From Viridothelium virens (lineage: Eukaryota > Ascomycota > Dothideomycetes > Trypetheliales > Trypetheliaceae): a DNA stretch of 64,000 bases. Under the pieces are notes generated by a model. It ran no database searches, was not told the DNA's origin, and saw nothing but the letters and a program-made list of their open reading frames with translations. Where the stretch lies: positions 186,001 through 250,000 of the forward strand of contig ML991798.1 in NCBI GenBank assembly GCA_010094025.1, written 5' to 3'. The position numbers and the translations under genes were made by a program. Each line of letters begins with the position of its first letter. Position 1 is the stretch's first letter. Shown here one piece after another: positions 33,901-44,453 of the stretch.

Positions 33901-36900
33901 CACAACCACAGTCTGGCCGGCACATACACCATCGAAGAGGGCGATGGAGACCAAATGAGCTGCCAACCGACTGAGCAAGGCTGCGTCACATGACTGAACA
34001 GTGCCATAACGGACCACAGACGCTACTGGAAGTCTATAAGTCGATGCTAGTGAGGATACAAGCGCTAGATAAGTGGCATCAGTAGACGCTTCTTGGCATA
34101 AGACAAGGAACTGGTGGCCAAGGGTGGTTCTTATGGCAGTCGGAGTTGAATATACCGCATGCAGGTCAAGAAAAGGCTCAGGCGGATTCTCGAATCCGTA
34201 TGACGCCGCTGATTCCCTGACAGTGCAGCTATTTCCGGTTATTTCCAGGGTGACGGCAGACTCTTTGGGGTTGACCAGTCGCTTGGTCTCGCGCGTCAAA
34301 GAGTTATAACGGTCGTTCAAAAGGGAAACAGGCTTCAGACGCGGAACTAGCTCACAGCCTGAAGCATCAACAACGATCTCCGGCTCTACTGTCCACACGA
34401 CTGTTTCGGGGACTACCGATGCGAAGCGCAAAAGAGTCTGAGCTACAAATAAAGGATCAATCGCCTGAGGATCTGCAAAATCCAGCTGTTGCAGGCGTAG
34501 ATCTGGCGTTTCGACCAGAGCTGTCCTTCCAAATCCCAGAGTTAAGTTCGAATATGGCTGATCCTTCAACCGCCCACTCGTGACCCATAAAAGATTCTTC
34601 CCGGTCTCGAACATCTGCTTGAAAGCCGAGAATGTTGCTGCCGTCATATCAAGAAACACTGGCTTGTCAAGTTCCGTCAGGCTCAATACAGTAGTTCGCT
34701 GGTCGATGATGGAATAGTCGACATCTTCAAGGGACCCAAAGCGATGAATATTTTCTATCGATACCGACAGAACGTTGTGGAGACCTTCAACGAGATGAAA
34801 GCTCCGAGGCGTAAGACCTCCAACAACAACCAAATTCTGGATCGGAGAGCCCAAAGATTGCATGCAAATAGGATTCCTGAGGAAGCTGACCTGATCATTA
34901 ACAGCTTGAGAAACAAAGACTGACACCCCAAAAGCGTCAGCGAGCTCCATTGGAGGAGCCACATCGATACCAGAAAATCCGGTAGTTTTCAGAAGCTGGT
35001 CCCATTCTGCAGTGGATAGGTATGGCGATAACGTCCGCCCTTGATCAGCGCCTAACCACCACCCTGGCAATGTCCCAAAAACAAAGTTGAGACCGCCATC
35101 ACCACCGCTGCTATTGTAGCTACCCTCACTGATGATGAGATATCCTCCTGGCTTCAAGAGTTTCCGGAGGTTACGCAAAGTTAGCTCCCTACACAATACC
35201 AATGAGTCAGAATTGCCTAATCAGGAAAGTCTCGAGATAAAGAGTTGGGAAAATGATGGGCTTAAAGGGACTTTTTTCTTCGGCAGATGTAGAACTTCTG
35301 TAATCACCTGTCTTTTTATCGGGATTTCGGCAAGGTACACTCATGGTTGGCAAACTTGACAAGCCACTTCATTTTCACCGGACCACTTGGCCTTCAAAAT
35401 TCTGTGATTATTTCGAATGATGAACTCCGAATGCTCGGTATTAAACCAAGCATTGAACATTTAATGTCTTCAACAAACTAGAATCTCCAAGAGGGTAGCA
35501 ATTGCACCGGTTCAAGACAAGATCGTGGTCCCTCAATCTTGTCGGCAGGCGATGGAGTAGGAAATCGCTTGTTGCTTACAAATCACTCGTTGCGTGGACC
35601 ACCCAAAACGCAATGATTAGATCATAGGAGCCCTCGACATAATCTTGACTGGAAGGATCCAGCTCGGCGTCAAAGGTCCGAAAAGGCTTTGGGTCATTCG
35701 GTTGAGAGAAGAAAGCCGATCCGTCCTCCTGGACCGAGCCGGAGATGTTGGCGTAGGTATAGCTGGAGAAAGTATTGCTGATAGCATGAGGGAACCTCTG
35801 TATCACGCCCTCTCCTGCCCCAGCGCCTTGCCCGAACATCAGCCAGCTATGACCTTATGCAGAAGAGACTCCAGAACGTACCTATCTCCAATATGCTCAT
35901 GTGAGGAAGACGATCCACGATCTGTTTCATTATTCCAATGATCCATGAAGCCGATGCTTGGATCACAACTCCGTTGGTGTAGTAATCGCCCAGAAGGTTA
36001 GCCCGGCGAAACTCTTCGTACATCGTAGTCTCCCCTCTGAATACGCGCGGCATTTGTTTGCCCACAAGATGCATAAGGCGCACATCTGGCAACTCGGAGA
36101 ACTTACTACTTGCGTCCATCACACTGTGCAGAGTATCTTTTGTCCACGCCTTAGTCGCCCATCCATGGCCGCCACTATCGATAAGGGATGTCGTGCGTCG
36201 AGCATGATCCAGATAGAAGCTGAGCGGTCGTTCAGATCGAGCTAAGTGGTCAGAGGAAACTTGTCGATCAAACTCTCGAAGATAAAATGTTGAAATCCTC
36301 TCCAGCACCTTCATGACATCACGCTGATGTTGATCTACGGCAGTATGACTTGAACCATTCAGACTGCGATAAATCCAATGCACCGTCGAAAAGAGGTTTT
36401 TGTCACCCTCCTTGGAAGCCGGTCCACCCAGCGGCACAAGCTTCGCGCCCTGGAGCTGTACCATCGCGTTGGAAGAAGAACTTGAGTAGAAATTCACATC
36501 TGCTACAATTCCAGTCTCGCCGACAACTCCAGGGACAAGGGCACTCTCAATTGAGACGAATTGAGCTACTTCCTTATCGCAAGAATTGCATAACGCGGGG
36601 TTGACTCGGATATGGCGAACCATGGTTGGGAGATGCAGAGTGCTAAGCTGCTCATCACTGGGATAGCTGTAGGCCAAAAGGACAGCTTGGAATGCGGCAT
36701 CAAATTCTGCGGGATGAAGGAGAAGAGACTCGCCCTCAGTGTCTGAAGGCTCTACTCTTACCAAGCTAGAAGACTTCCGATGCTTTCTAGTGAGTTGCGA
36801 TAGTGAGCAGAAGCGGCCACTAAAGTTATACCCGATATCTGCCATAGCTGAGTAGAAGCTCTTGGTGTCGACGTTGGTTGCATGTGTCAACTTTGAGCCA

Positions 36901-39900
36901 GTGGGACTTTCGGGAAGGATTGACATCGAGGGATTTCCGAGTTTAACCACCACACTCGCACTGGCTGCAAGCGTTAAGCTTTCTACGTTGGCTCCAAGAG
37001 CAGCAGAGTACGTGAATTTAGCTTCCAAGCAACCTGTTCGAGCGGTGGAAATATCTACCAACTCAATCAGAACCTCGACGCCCGCGTCGTCCTCTGGCAA
37101 AACAACGGCTTGGTGGATGACGAAATCTTTGAGCTCAATCAAAAATATTGATTTGTCCTCAGTAAGCAGACGTGAGGCTTCAAGAGCGGTACAGATATAT
37201 CCCGCGGCCGGGAAGACTGCTTGGCTTTGGATTTCATGGCCAGAAAGCCATTCCATCTCTTTAATGCGCAGTAGATTCCGCCAACTGAGGTGATGGAGAG
37301 TACTGTCCGGCGTCATGTCTCCTAATAGTGAGTGAACTTTTTGCTTTCTCAATCTCATGCTTCGAGAGGCTCGTGCTTCATGCCAGTAGCTAGTGCTATG
37401 GTCCCATGGATATGAAGGTAATCCTTTGACAACACTAAATTTCCCCTTATCACCATGCATAGCTCTTTCATAGCTATCGAGGCTGATTGCGCTGTGATCA
37501 AGATGTGACCACAGACGGCCAAGGCTCGTGGAGAAAGCGTCAATTGCAGAACTACCACGATCGAGCGTTCCGACATACGGAATGATTTTAGACTCAGGCG
37601 AGAGCGTATCTCCAATTGCTTGACTGGCGGGTCCTTTAAGAGCCGGGTGTGCACCAACCTCAAGTGCAATATCGAAGTCCGTTTCGATAGATGCCCTAGT
37701 AAGCGCTTGGGAGAAGAGGACTGGCTTCACCATATTCTCAGCCCAATAAGCTGCGGATACACCCACACACGAATCGACGCGCTTGTCGTAAACGCTAGAG
37801 AACCATAGACACGACTTTGTTGCTGCCTGAACCTGTCGAGTACGCGCACAAGTCTTGAGCGAGTTGATATAGGGATCGAAACACGGTATCATGTGCGCTG
37901 AGTGGTACGCCTTGTCGACTTTCAGACGCCGATTGAACTTCTTCTCACCATCGAGCATGATCTGCAATTCAACGATGGCATCTTCGTCTCCGCTTACTGT
38001 GACGCTAGTGGAGGAGTTACTAGCTGCAACCGAAATTCGACCAGCAAATCCCTGAGTAGCGCATAGCTTGCTCATGGCCTCCATCGAGCTTCCCACGGCC
38101 AGCATCGCTCCTGGTACTTTGATCCCGCGGGGACTCACGGCTGAACGGAGATGCATGCCGCGGTAATAAGCAATACAGATGGCTTCGCGAGCTGTAAGGA
38201 AATCGGCTGCATAGGCTGCAGCAATTTCACCAGAAGAGTGACCAACCACAGCGGCAAACTCTACCTTAGCGAGCCGCAGCAAGTCAACTACCAGAATCTG
38301 AACCGCGGTACATAGGGGCTGAGAGATTGTGGCTTCATGAACTCGAGAAGATGCGGCGTCAGCCAGTATCTCGGCTTGCAAAGACCACGTTGGTCGATCA
38401 TCAATAGGAAGCTCAGTAAGCATCAATTCCAGATTCTCGATGATGGCCCGAGCCACAGGAGACTGTTCGATCAGCTCAGCTCCCATACGAGCGTACTGCG
38501 CGCCTTGGCCAGTGAAGACTCCGAGAATTCGTTGCGTATTACCAGGCTTAGGTACCGGTAACGCCTTTATGCTGATGGTCGTACCATTCTGTTGCAACTG
38601 GCTAAAAATCTTAGTAGCAAGGTCGGCGATTGAGCTCGCGGCGATAGAGATCCGGTATGGTAAGAGGGCTCGTCTCTGACGTAGCGTCCAGGCTAGATCT
38701 CCAGTATCAATAGTTGGCGTGTTGGAGAAATGTGTTGCATGTGCCGTGAGAGTTGCCTTCAGGACTTTCTCCGAGGAGGCTGAGAAGACAAATGGCGTGA
38801 AAAGAGGCAAGTCGCTACATGAGTCGGCCTTCTGAATAGGCTCTTCGTAACTTTCCAAGATAGCGTGCGCGTTGGCCCCACCGAAACCTTCCTAGGATGT
38901 CAGGCATATGGTACGGTTTCTAGAAAGTGGTTTGGTCCTTACCAAAGCTGTTGACGCTTGCTCTTCTTACCTGCCCCGGGGCAAGCTCGGGCCATGGTTT
39001 AGCAGACTGGGCAATCTCAAGATTGTCGTAAAAGGGTGCCACGCGGTCACTGATTCTGTCGAGCAGTAAATTTGGCAGAACGGTGGAGTTTTGGATGGCC
39101 AGCGATGTTTTGAGAATCGCTGAAATTCCTGCAGAACCCTCCGTATGCCCAAGGACTGTCTTGATGGAGCCAACGTATAGGGGATGTTCTCCCGGATTCT
39201 TCCTGTTACTATCAGTCGAAGAATCCTTGAAAAAGGCGTCACGAATGGCTTCGGCTTCAATAGGATCACCGGCTGGAGTGCCCGTACCATGCGCTTCGAA
39301 ATACTGGGGGCGATCGCTCTGAAGTCGTAAATCCAAGCCTGCTTTAGCATATGTGGTACGGATCAAAGCCTCCTGAGCAGTCGCGCTAGGCATAGTGATA
39401 CCTGGAGTTGAGCCATCCTGATTTATCCCGGTTTCTCTAATAATACACTCGATGTGATCCCCATCGGCAACAGCCGCGCTTAAGGTTTTTAAAGCAACAG
39501 CCGTAATGCCATCTCCACGTGCATATCCATTGGCGTTCTGATCCCACATTTTACTTCGACCATCTGGAGAGAGCATTTGCAACTTACTCTCAACAATAAA
39601 ATATTCGGGGCCAAGAATTAAGTTTGTGCCACAGGCCAAAGCCATCCTACATTCACCGGCTCTAAGCGATTGGACTGCTAAATGAAGAGCAACAAGGCTT
39701 GCAGAGCATCCTGTATCGATCGTCATTGAAGGCCCATGCCAATCAAAAAAATGAGAGATCCTATTAGAGACGATAGCGGAGGAAACCCCGGTTGCATGGT
39801 AAATTGGTACGTGTGCGAGGTCGCGAGTAAGCATCATGCCATAATCATTGGTCATAAGTCCAGCGAAAACAGCTGTGTCACTCCCATTGAGGCCCACAAT

Positions 39901-40236
39901 GGTCATACCAGCTGCTTCGATTGCTTCATATATAACCTCCAGAAGGAGACGCTGCTGGGGATCCATTGACTTGGCCTCGATTGGTTTAATGCCAAAGAAC
40001 TCGGTATCAAAGCAGCTTGGGTCCTCTTCCAATAAGTAGGCATGCTGGACGTTACTATGACCGTGGTAAGCTCCATTTGGGTGATAGAAGCCCTGGACAC
40101 TGAATCGATCCTGAGGGATCTCTCGACGGACGTCCCGGGGTTCGCGAAGTAGTTGCAATAGCTTCGAGGGTGAGTCACTGTTACCTGCTAAGCGACATCC
40201 ACTACCCACAATGGCAATGGGCCCATTGATCTTCAT
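30993..40236 (-). CDS. highly reducing polyketide synthase, KS-AT-DH-MT-KR-ACP-R, no ER
   Basis: Exons 40236-38943, 38887-35882, 35826-35580, 35188-33203, 33154-32448 and 32389-30993 encode about 2878 residues. Ketosynthase (1-430): Cys177 in DTGCSASL, His316 in HGTGT, His364 in GHTEGS. Acyltransferase (about 555-880): FTGQGAQ and GHSSGE, Ser near 649. Dehydratase (about 955-1240): His near 982 in [10 protein letters not shown], Asp near 1161 in EFDAAFQ. C-methyltransferase (about 1390-1600): LEIGAGAGEG, LLKPGG. A structural, enoylreductase-like remnant fills 1600-2120. Ketoreductase: [10 protein letters not shown] and [15 protein letters not shown]. Acyl carrier: LGIDSLVS, Ser near 2444. Reductase: TGVSGLLG and the Y-x3-K pair in GYRSTKWA, releasing the chain as aldehyde or alcohol. 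No condensation or adenylation domain is present. Such synthases (betaenone Bet1 type) normally need a separate trans-enoylreductase; none lies in this window. The third intron, 391 bases, is unusually long. The product is unknown. Confidence 0.95.
35189..35579 (-). other. unusually long PKS intron (391 bases)
   Basis: The intron separates HATSDL from [15 protein letters not shown] within the methyltransferase domain, where the family has no insertion. It has a GTAAGC donor and a TAG acceptor. The other four PKS introns are 48-58 bases. No reading frame joins across it and I recognise no element inside it. Confidence 0.8.
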
Positions 40237-40327
40237 GTTGAAGAGAGAATGCTAAAAATGGCCGATTGCGATGAGAATGAGGTCTGGTGGTAGCAACAGC
40301 ATGACATGACGCCGTTACTTGCGCTCA

Positions 40328-40333
40328 TATATA
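40328..40333 (-). promoter_or_regulatory. candidate TATA box of the PKS gene
   Basis: TATATA lies within TGTATATATGAG read on the minus strand, roughly 92 bases upstream of the PKS start codon. The spacing is plausible for a fungal TATA element with a short 5' leader. There is no experimental support. Confidence 0.35.
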
Positions 40334-40631
40334 CAAAAAGGATATGCCATCATCTACGGACTAAGTCTGAATATTTGTGAAGGCGTCATGACCGGAATAT
40401 CCGCTGCGATATTGAGGCACAGTCGGAGAACCAGGACCGAAGCAGAAGAGCTTCCTCCGCTGGCCTCACCGACTCGTGTGGCCAAGTCTGACTTTTGTGT
40501 CCTAAGAAGTTGTCAGCAAGGACTTTCATGCATGTAGGAATGGTAATCAAAAATCGCTCTAGTTGCTTTTCATGAATATATATGCACATGTACCTATGTA
40601 GCAAGGCCATCTGGGAGAAAGCGGTCGTCTG

Positions 40632-40690
40632 ACTGGCCATCCCGCCAGCCACCTCAGCAGCCGCCTCAGCAGCCACCTTAGCAGCCATCG
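40632..40690. repeat. imperfect CAGCAGCC-type 12-base tandem
   Basis: Four to five imperfect units of the form CAGCAGCCNCCT lie side by side, then decay. On the minus strand they could encode Ala/Glu/Val repeats (MAAKVAAEAAAEVAG), but no gene context supports that. Confidence 0.7.
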
Positions 40691-40712
40691 CGGCACTTGT
40701 CTCTGCAGCTAT

Positions 40713-40740
40713 CTGAACAGCTGCTAAGATGGCTGTTCAG
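40713..40740. repeat. perfect 9-base inverted repeat with 10-base loop
   Basis: CTGAACAGC and GCTGTTCAG are separated by ten bases. Flanking CAGC and GCTG could extend the stem after a small bulge. It lies about 480 bases upstream of the PKS start. Confidence 0.75.
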
Positions 40741-41301
40741 TTGCTGAAATGTACGGCGAGGCTTTTGGAATCCCGTCTGTGCAGTAGAAAAGGAACATCT
40801 TAGCGAGTGAACTAGTCTACTCTCCTCGGACAGAATTAAGGGTACGGAATAGAGGATAGCGTGCGGGATAAAAAATGCTATCTGATATGCAGAGTATTGT
40901 GTAATTATGCTCCATGTGTCTACGTTTTTGACCTTTATTTCATCATGTCTTTTTGCCATTTCCTTTCATTCCTGTAGCTAACTTGCGTCTTATCCTTATC
41001 GTCATTATGAACTCAATTACGTTGCTGGCCGTTGTAGCTGCCGTCGCTGTACACTCTATCATTTCTCCCATTCAAGAGTTCCCTAATGAGCTCTACATTA
41101 ATCTTAGCCAACGCCTCATTCTTCTCGTATCTACTTACACGATCCACCGCCTATCCTGCCATCTTCATCTTTCTGATAGCCACCAATACCTCGTTTCTCT
41201 TCACTTCTACTCTCCTCGTTATCGTTCGTCGTCTCTTTTTCTCACCTCTTAGGCTCTTACCAAATTTCCCGGCCCAAAACTTGCGGCGATCTACTAGAAC
41301 A

Positions 41302-42117
41302 ATGGAAGTTATTATTATGGGAGCTAGATTCGCAGGCCTTAGTGCCAGCATCGGTTTGCGCCGAGCAAGACATAAAGTCACGGTTTGTTTTCTGTTTTAT
41401 CTTCCAATTCCCTCCGTTCTCCCAAACCTGTGATTAATTAGTCGATAATACAATCGGAGATTCTTGAGCAGTCATCGCTTCTTCAAGAAACGGGAGCAGC
41501 TATCATGATAACTCCGAAGCGTCAAGGGTAATTCAATCATGGAACTTTGATCCTATGCGATCAAAGATGGTGATTATAGGCGCAGGAAGCCAGATCAAAG
41601 GCACTACTATGGGAGTGGTAATTCCTAATTGTTATCGAAATATCGAAGAAATCCACGGCATACCACTTCATTCCGTCCATCGGGTCGATCTTCACACCCA
41701 GTTAAGATCTCTTGCTACGCAAAAGGACGGGCCTGGCCACCCGGTTGATGTTCGTGTTCGAACATAAGTGGTTGGACATGTTGGTAAAAGCGAACGTTGG
41801 CCCTGCCTGGAAGTTTCCCATATGCGTATACTAGGATACCACTCATGGAACGGTGATACTTGTAGATAATAATATCATGAAGGCTGGTTTGATTGCAGCC
41901 ACAAATGGGGTACATTCGACAGCCGTGGAGTACGTTCTGGGCCATGGCGAAAGTCGAGCTAGTAGCACGGGTTGGGTGGCTATGAGATGGTTGGTGCCAA
42001 CGGAGGAATTAGTATCAGATCCTGATACCTCAAGCTTGATCAAAGAGTCGGCCCTGAGACCTTTTATAGGATCCCAAGGTATTAGTGGTTTGGTATGGTA
42101 TCCTTGTAGAAAGTAAG
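41302..42117 (+). pseudogene. decayed FAD-dependent monooxygenase (salicylate-hydroxylase-like)
   Basis: Fragments of one family lie in order: a dinucleotide-binding start (MEVIIMGARFAGLSASIGLR), then EQSSLLQETGAAIM, NCYRNIEEIHGIPLHSVHR, a LIAATNGVHSTAVE segment and WVAMRWLVPTEELVSDP, ending near VWYPCRK. These match FAD-binding_3 monooxygenases that often accompany fungal PKS genes. The pieces do not form one open frame by any ordinary splicing I could find. The second glycine of the nucleotide-binding GxGxxG is arginine, and the flavin-binding GDAAH region is missing. I therefore call it a relic with at least two breaks. It is divergent from the PKS and was probably once a tailoring enzyme of the same locus (inference). 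Confidence 0.75.
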
Positions 42118-42748
42118 TCATTCCTCTATCCTTACTCAAGTATTACTGTGCGCAGTAGCCTACTAGGACGAGAAGGGTGAGGATATCTGACCAATTACTT
42201 GGCAAGCGCAGTATCTCGACTACTATCTGATTGGCTGTTTCATCGACAGAGAATGATTCGTTCACTATAGGCTTGGCCAGGTCTCTAATTTCAATACCGA
42301 CGGAGACGTCCAGTGCGGCAGATGATATAATTAATTGGTCGCGAATTCATTGTCAGCGATGGAAAGTCTGAGTCCTATGACGCTACTGCCATCGTCATTG
42401 TATAGCTGTTCTGGAGGAATAAGACTCGCATAGCATCGTGGCCTCCCCCAAAGTTTGAAAACTTATTCTGGTTCCTCCTGGTCTTGGACTACAGAGCCGT
42501 ATGTGCGGGGATGTGAGACTGCGGACAAGTAGAGCGCCTGCACGGGCAGTACTTCGACAACAGCTCGCACGAGACGGGGGACGACTTCAAGAGCTTCAAA
42601 GTAATCAAATATGAAGGAACCTCGGATACTGCTCATCTACTTCACGCAAAAGACAGCCATATGCGAATGGTAAAGTGAACGATCACCAATACTATCTATG
42701 CAATCGCAAGACCTTGAACACAGTGAGACCCTTGGACAGAGAGCCGCA
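42118..42748. other. region without a recognisable gene beyond the monooxygenase relic
   Basis: A few weak echoes of coding sequence may be the rest of the decayed monooxygenase, but I cannot support this. It then runs into the 3' side of the acylpyruvase gene. Confidence 0.4.
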
Positions 42749-43695
42749 CTATGTCTCAGAAAACTCATACGAGCTCGTGCTATCTACAACCGGCACCTCC
42801 AGACTCGCCTCCTTCACCTCCTTCCCACTAACCTCTAGTCCCGCCGTCATCACATCTCCTGTCCCTACCGGCCCAACTCCTTTCGGCGTCCCGGTCAGAA
42901 TGAGGTCCCCTTTCTCCAGCGTCATCACCTTACTGATGTCGCTGACCAGCCTTGGAATCCGGAACAGCATCAACTCGGTGCTATCATGCTGTCGAACTTG
43001 GTTGTTGACTTTCAGCCAGATGAGTGCATTATGAGGGTCTGGGATGGTGGACTTGGGAATCGGGTGCGAGATCGGGAGAAAAGTGTCGAAGCCTTTGCTG
43101 ATGGACCAAGGAAGGCCTTTCTTTTTGGCTTCTTCTTGAATGTTCCGGGCGGACATGTCGATGCCGAGGAAGTAGGCTGGTGGAACGATTAGCAGGGATG
43201 GGCTCTCGCATATAATGTCGGACAGGCTTGGAAGATGAATGGTGACAAAGGGGCAGTCTTACAATCAATGGCGTCCATGGCACCCTGTTCATCTGTCGGA
43301 TCTAGGTCCTTAACCTCTTTACCCATGACAAGGCCGAGCTCGACTTCATAGTGGAGGTTGACGCCTTTTGGCCGAACGACCGGTCCTTGACCCGGAAGGA
43401 CAATCGAGGATGTGGGTTTAAGGAAGAAGAAAGGTTGTTTCGGACGGACGTTATTCAATTCTTTGACATGATCGCTGCATTTTGTCTGCTAATTTAATGA
43501 AGCGCATTCGCAAAGGTGGACTGTGGGAGCTCATACGCATAATTTCTGCCGATGCACACGACCTGCGATTGAGTATTAGCTTCGTTTATCCCAAGACTGA
43601 AGATGGGTGCTCTTCACACCTCAGTCTAGTTCCGCAGGGAATTGGAGGGGCACCTTTTTGCAATTCGCCTTGACAGCAGCTACACTAGAAGCCAT
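42749..43695 (-). CDS. FMP41: acylpyruvase / oxaloacetate decarboxylase (FAHD1 family)
   Basis: Member of the fumarylacetoacetate hydrolase fold. The FAHD1 group cleaves acylpyruvates and decarboxylates oxaloacetate and is mitochondrial in animals and yeast (Fmp41). Exons 43695-43654, 43562-43537, 43474-43263 and 43176-42749 encode about 235 residues. The second exon is only 26 bases and supplies VVCIGRNYA, which joins to DHVKELNN, the family's start motif. The metal site shows as HYEVELGLVMG (the two glutamates) and LGIDMSARNIQ (the aspartate). KGFDTFLPISHPIP and LILTGTPKGVGPV are also characteristic. There is no long N-terminal presequence. It is divergent from the small 90-residue gene across 232 bases. 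Confidence 0.93.
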
Positions 43696-43927
43696 CGCGG
43701 TATTGTGAAGCTGAGAGGTGATTTCGTTTGTAATAATAATACAGGGACTGAGCTTTCCAGCAAGAGAATGATGGCATTTTAATCTTTTCTTCGGCCATTT
43801 TTAAATTTCCGCCGGGCGGCGGGGGAAACCCAGCAAAGGCTCTTGAACAAACTTGGGCAAGTGCTCGGCTGGCGGAGCGACTTCTCGGCAAAGCAATGAG
43901 TTCGAGCGCGAACACATCAATTCCATC

Positions 43928-44256
43928 ATGCAGATTGCCGAGATACTTTCAGATCTGACCTCACTGAGAGTCTGCGTAAGTGTCTCTCCCAGAAACATCG
44001 ACTCATTCTGTGCAACCTAACCATCGCCAAGGATCCGTCTGCTGCTCTCGCCCTTGTTACCGCACGACCAGAGTCCACTTCTTCAGCGTCCGCTACTTCA
44101 GCCAAGACCGATACCTCGACTGATACAGATTTGTCCAGGGCCAAAGACATCGTGAGGCTGCACTACTCTGTGAAAGTCGCACTACAAGAAAACGACTTGA
44201 GTCGAGAGCTGCTTGATGCAAGGGAGAAAGTCCGACATGCACTTGCCAGCTTCTGA
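43928..44256 (+). CDS. small helical protein, 90 residues, function unknown
   Basis: Exons 43928-43975 and 44032-44256 are joined in phase 0 by a 56-base intron with GTAAGT and AAG ends. The protein begins MQIAEILSDLTSLRVC, has a Ser/Thr/Ala-rich middle and ends in an amphipathic helix (AKDIVRLHYSVKVALQENDL, then SRELLDAREKVRHALASF). The good splice sites, the uninterrupted frame and the heptad-like helix support a real gene. Size and helical design recall small subunits of kinetochore or membrane-tethering complexes, but I recognise no family. A longer overlapping frame starting at 43905 stops early and is out of frame. Confidence 0.6.
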
Positions 44257-44453
44257 AGAGCGAGGGAGGGGACTGCTGTAGGCTGGGTAGCCTTACGCAA
44301 AGATCACGGGAAAAGGGCATAGAAAGAGCGAGCTTCTGCGTGGATAGGAGCAGAGGTTTGGGGTGGTCCAACTTGCCAAATGCGCATATTTGAATTGTCC
44401 ACCAAAAGATGTGTTGATCTTCATAAAGCAAGGTGGTTCTACGATCTAGCACC

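Larger units (their letters stand above)
40237..41301. promoter_or_regulatory. divergent region between the PKS and the decayed monooxygenase
   Basis: About 1.06 kb. It contains a TATATA about 92 bases before the PKS start, on that gene's strand, a cluster of 12-base repeats and a 9-base inverted repeat. It should hold the PKS promoter. Confidence 0.5.

Noticed and set aside
33203-34970. A functional enoylreductase domain in the PKS
   Set aside because: The segment between methyltransferase and ketoreductase has the length for part of an ER-like region but lacks the NADPH-binding and substrate motifs of active enoylreductases; it reads as the structural remnant found in PKS-NRPS enzymes.
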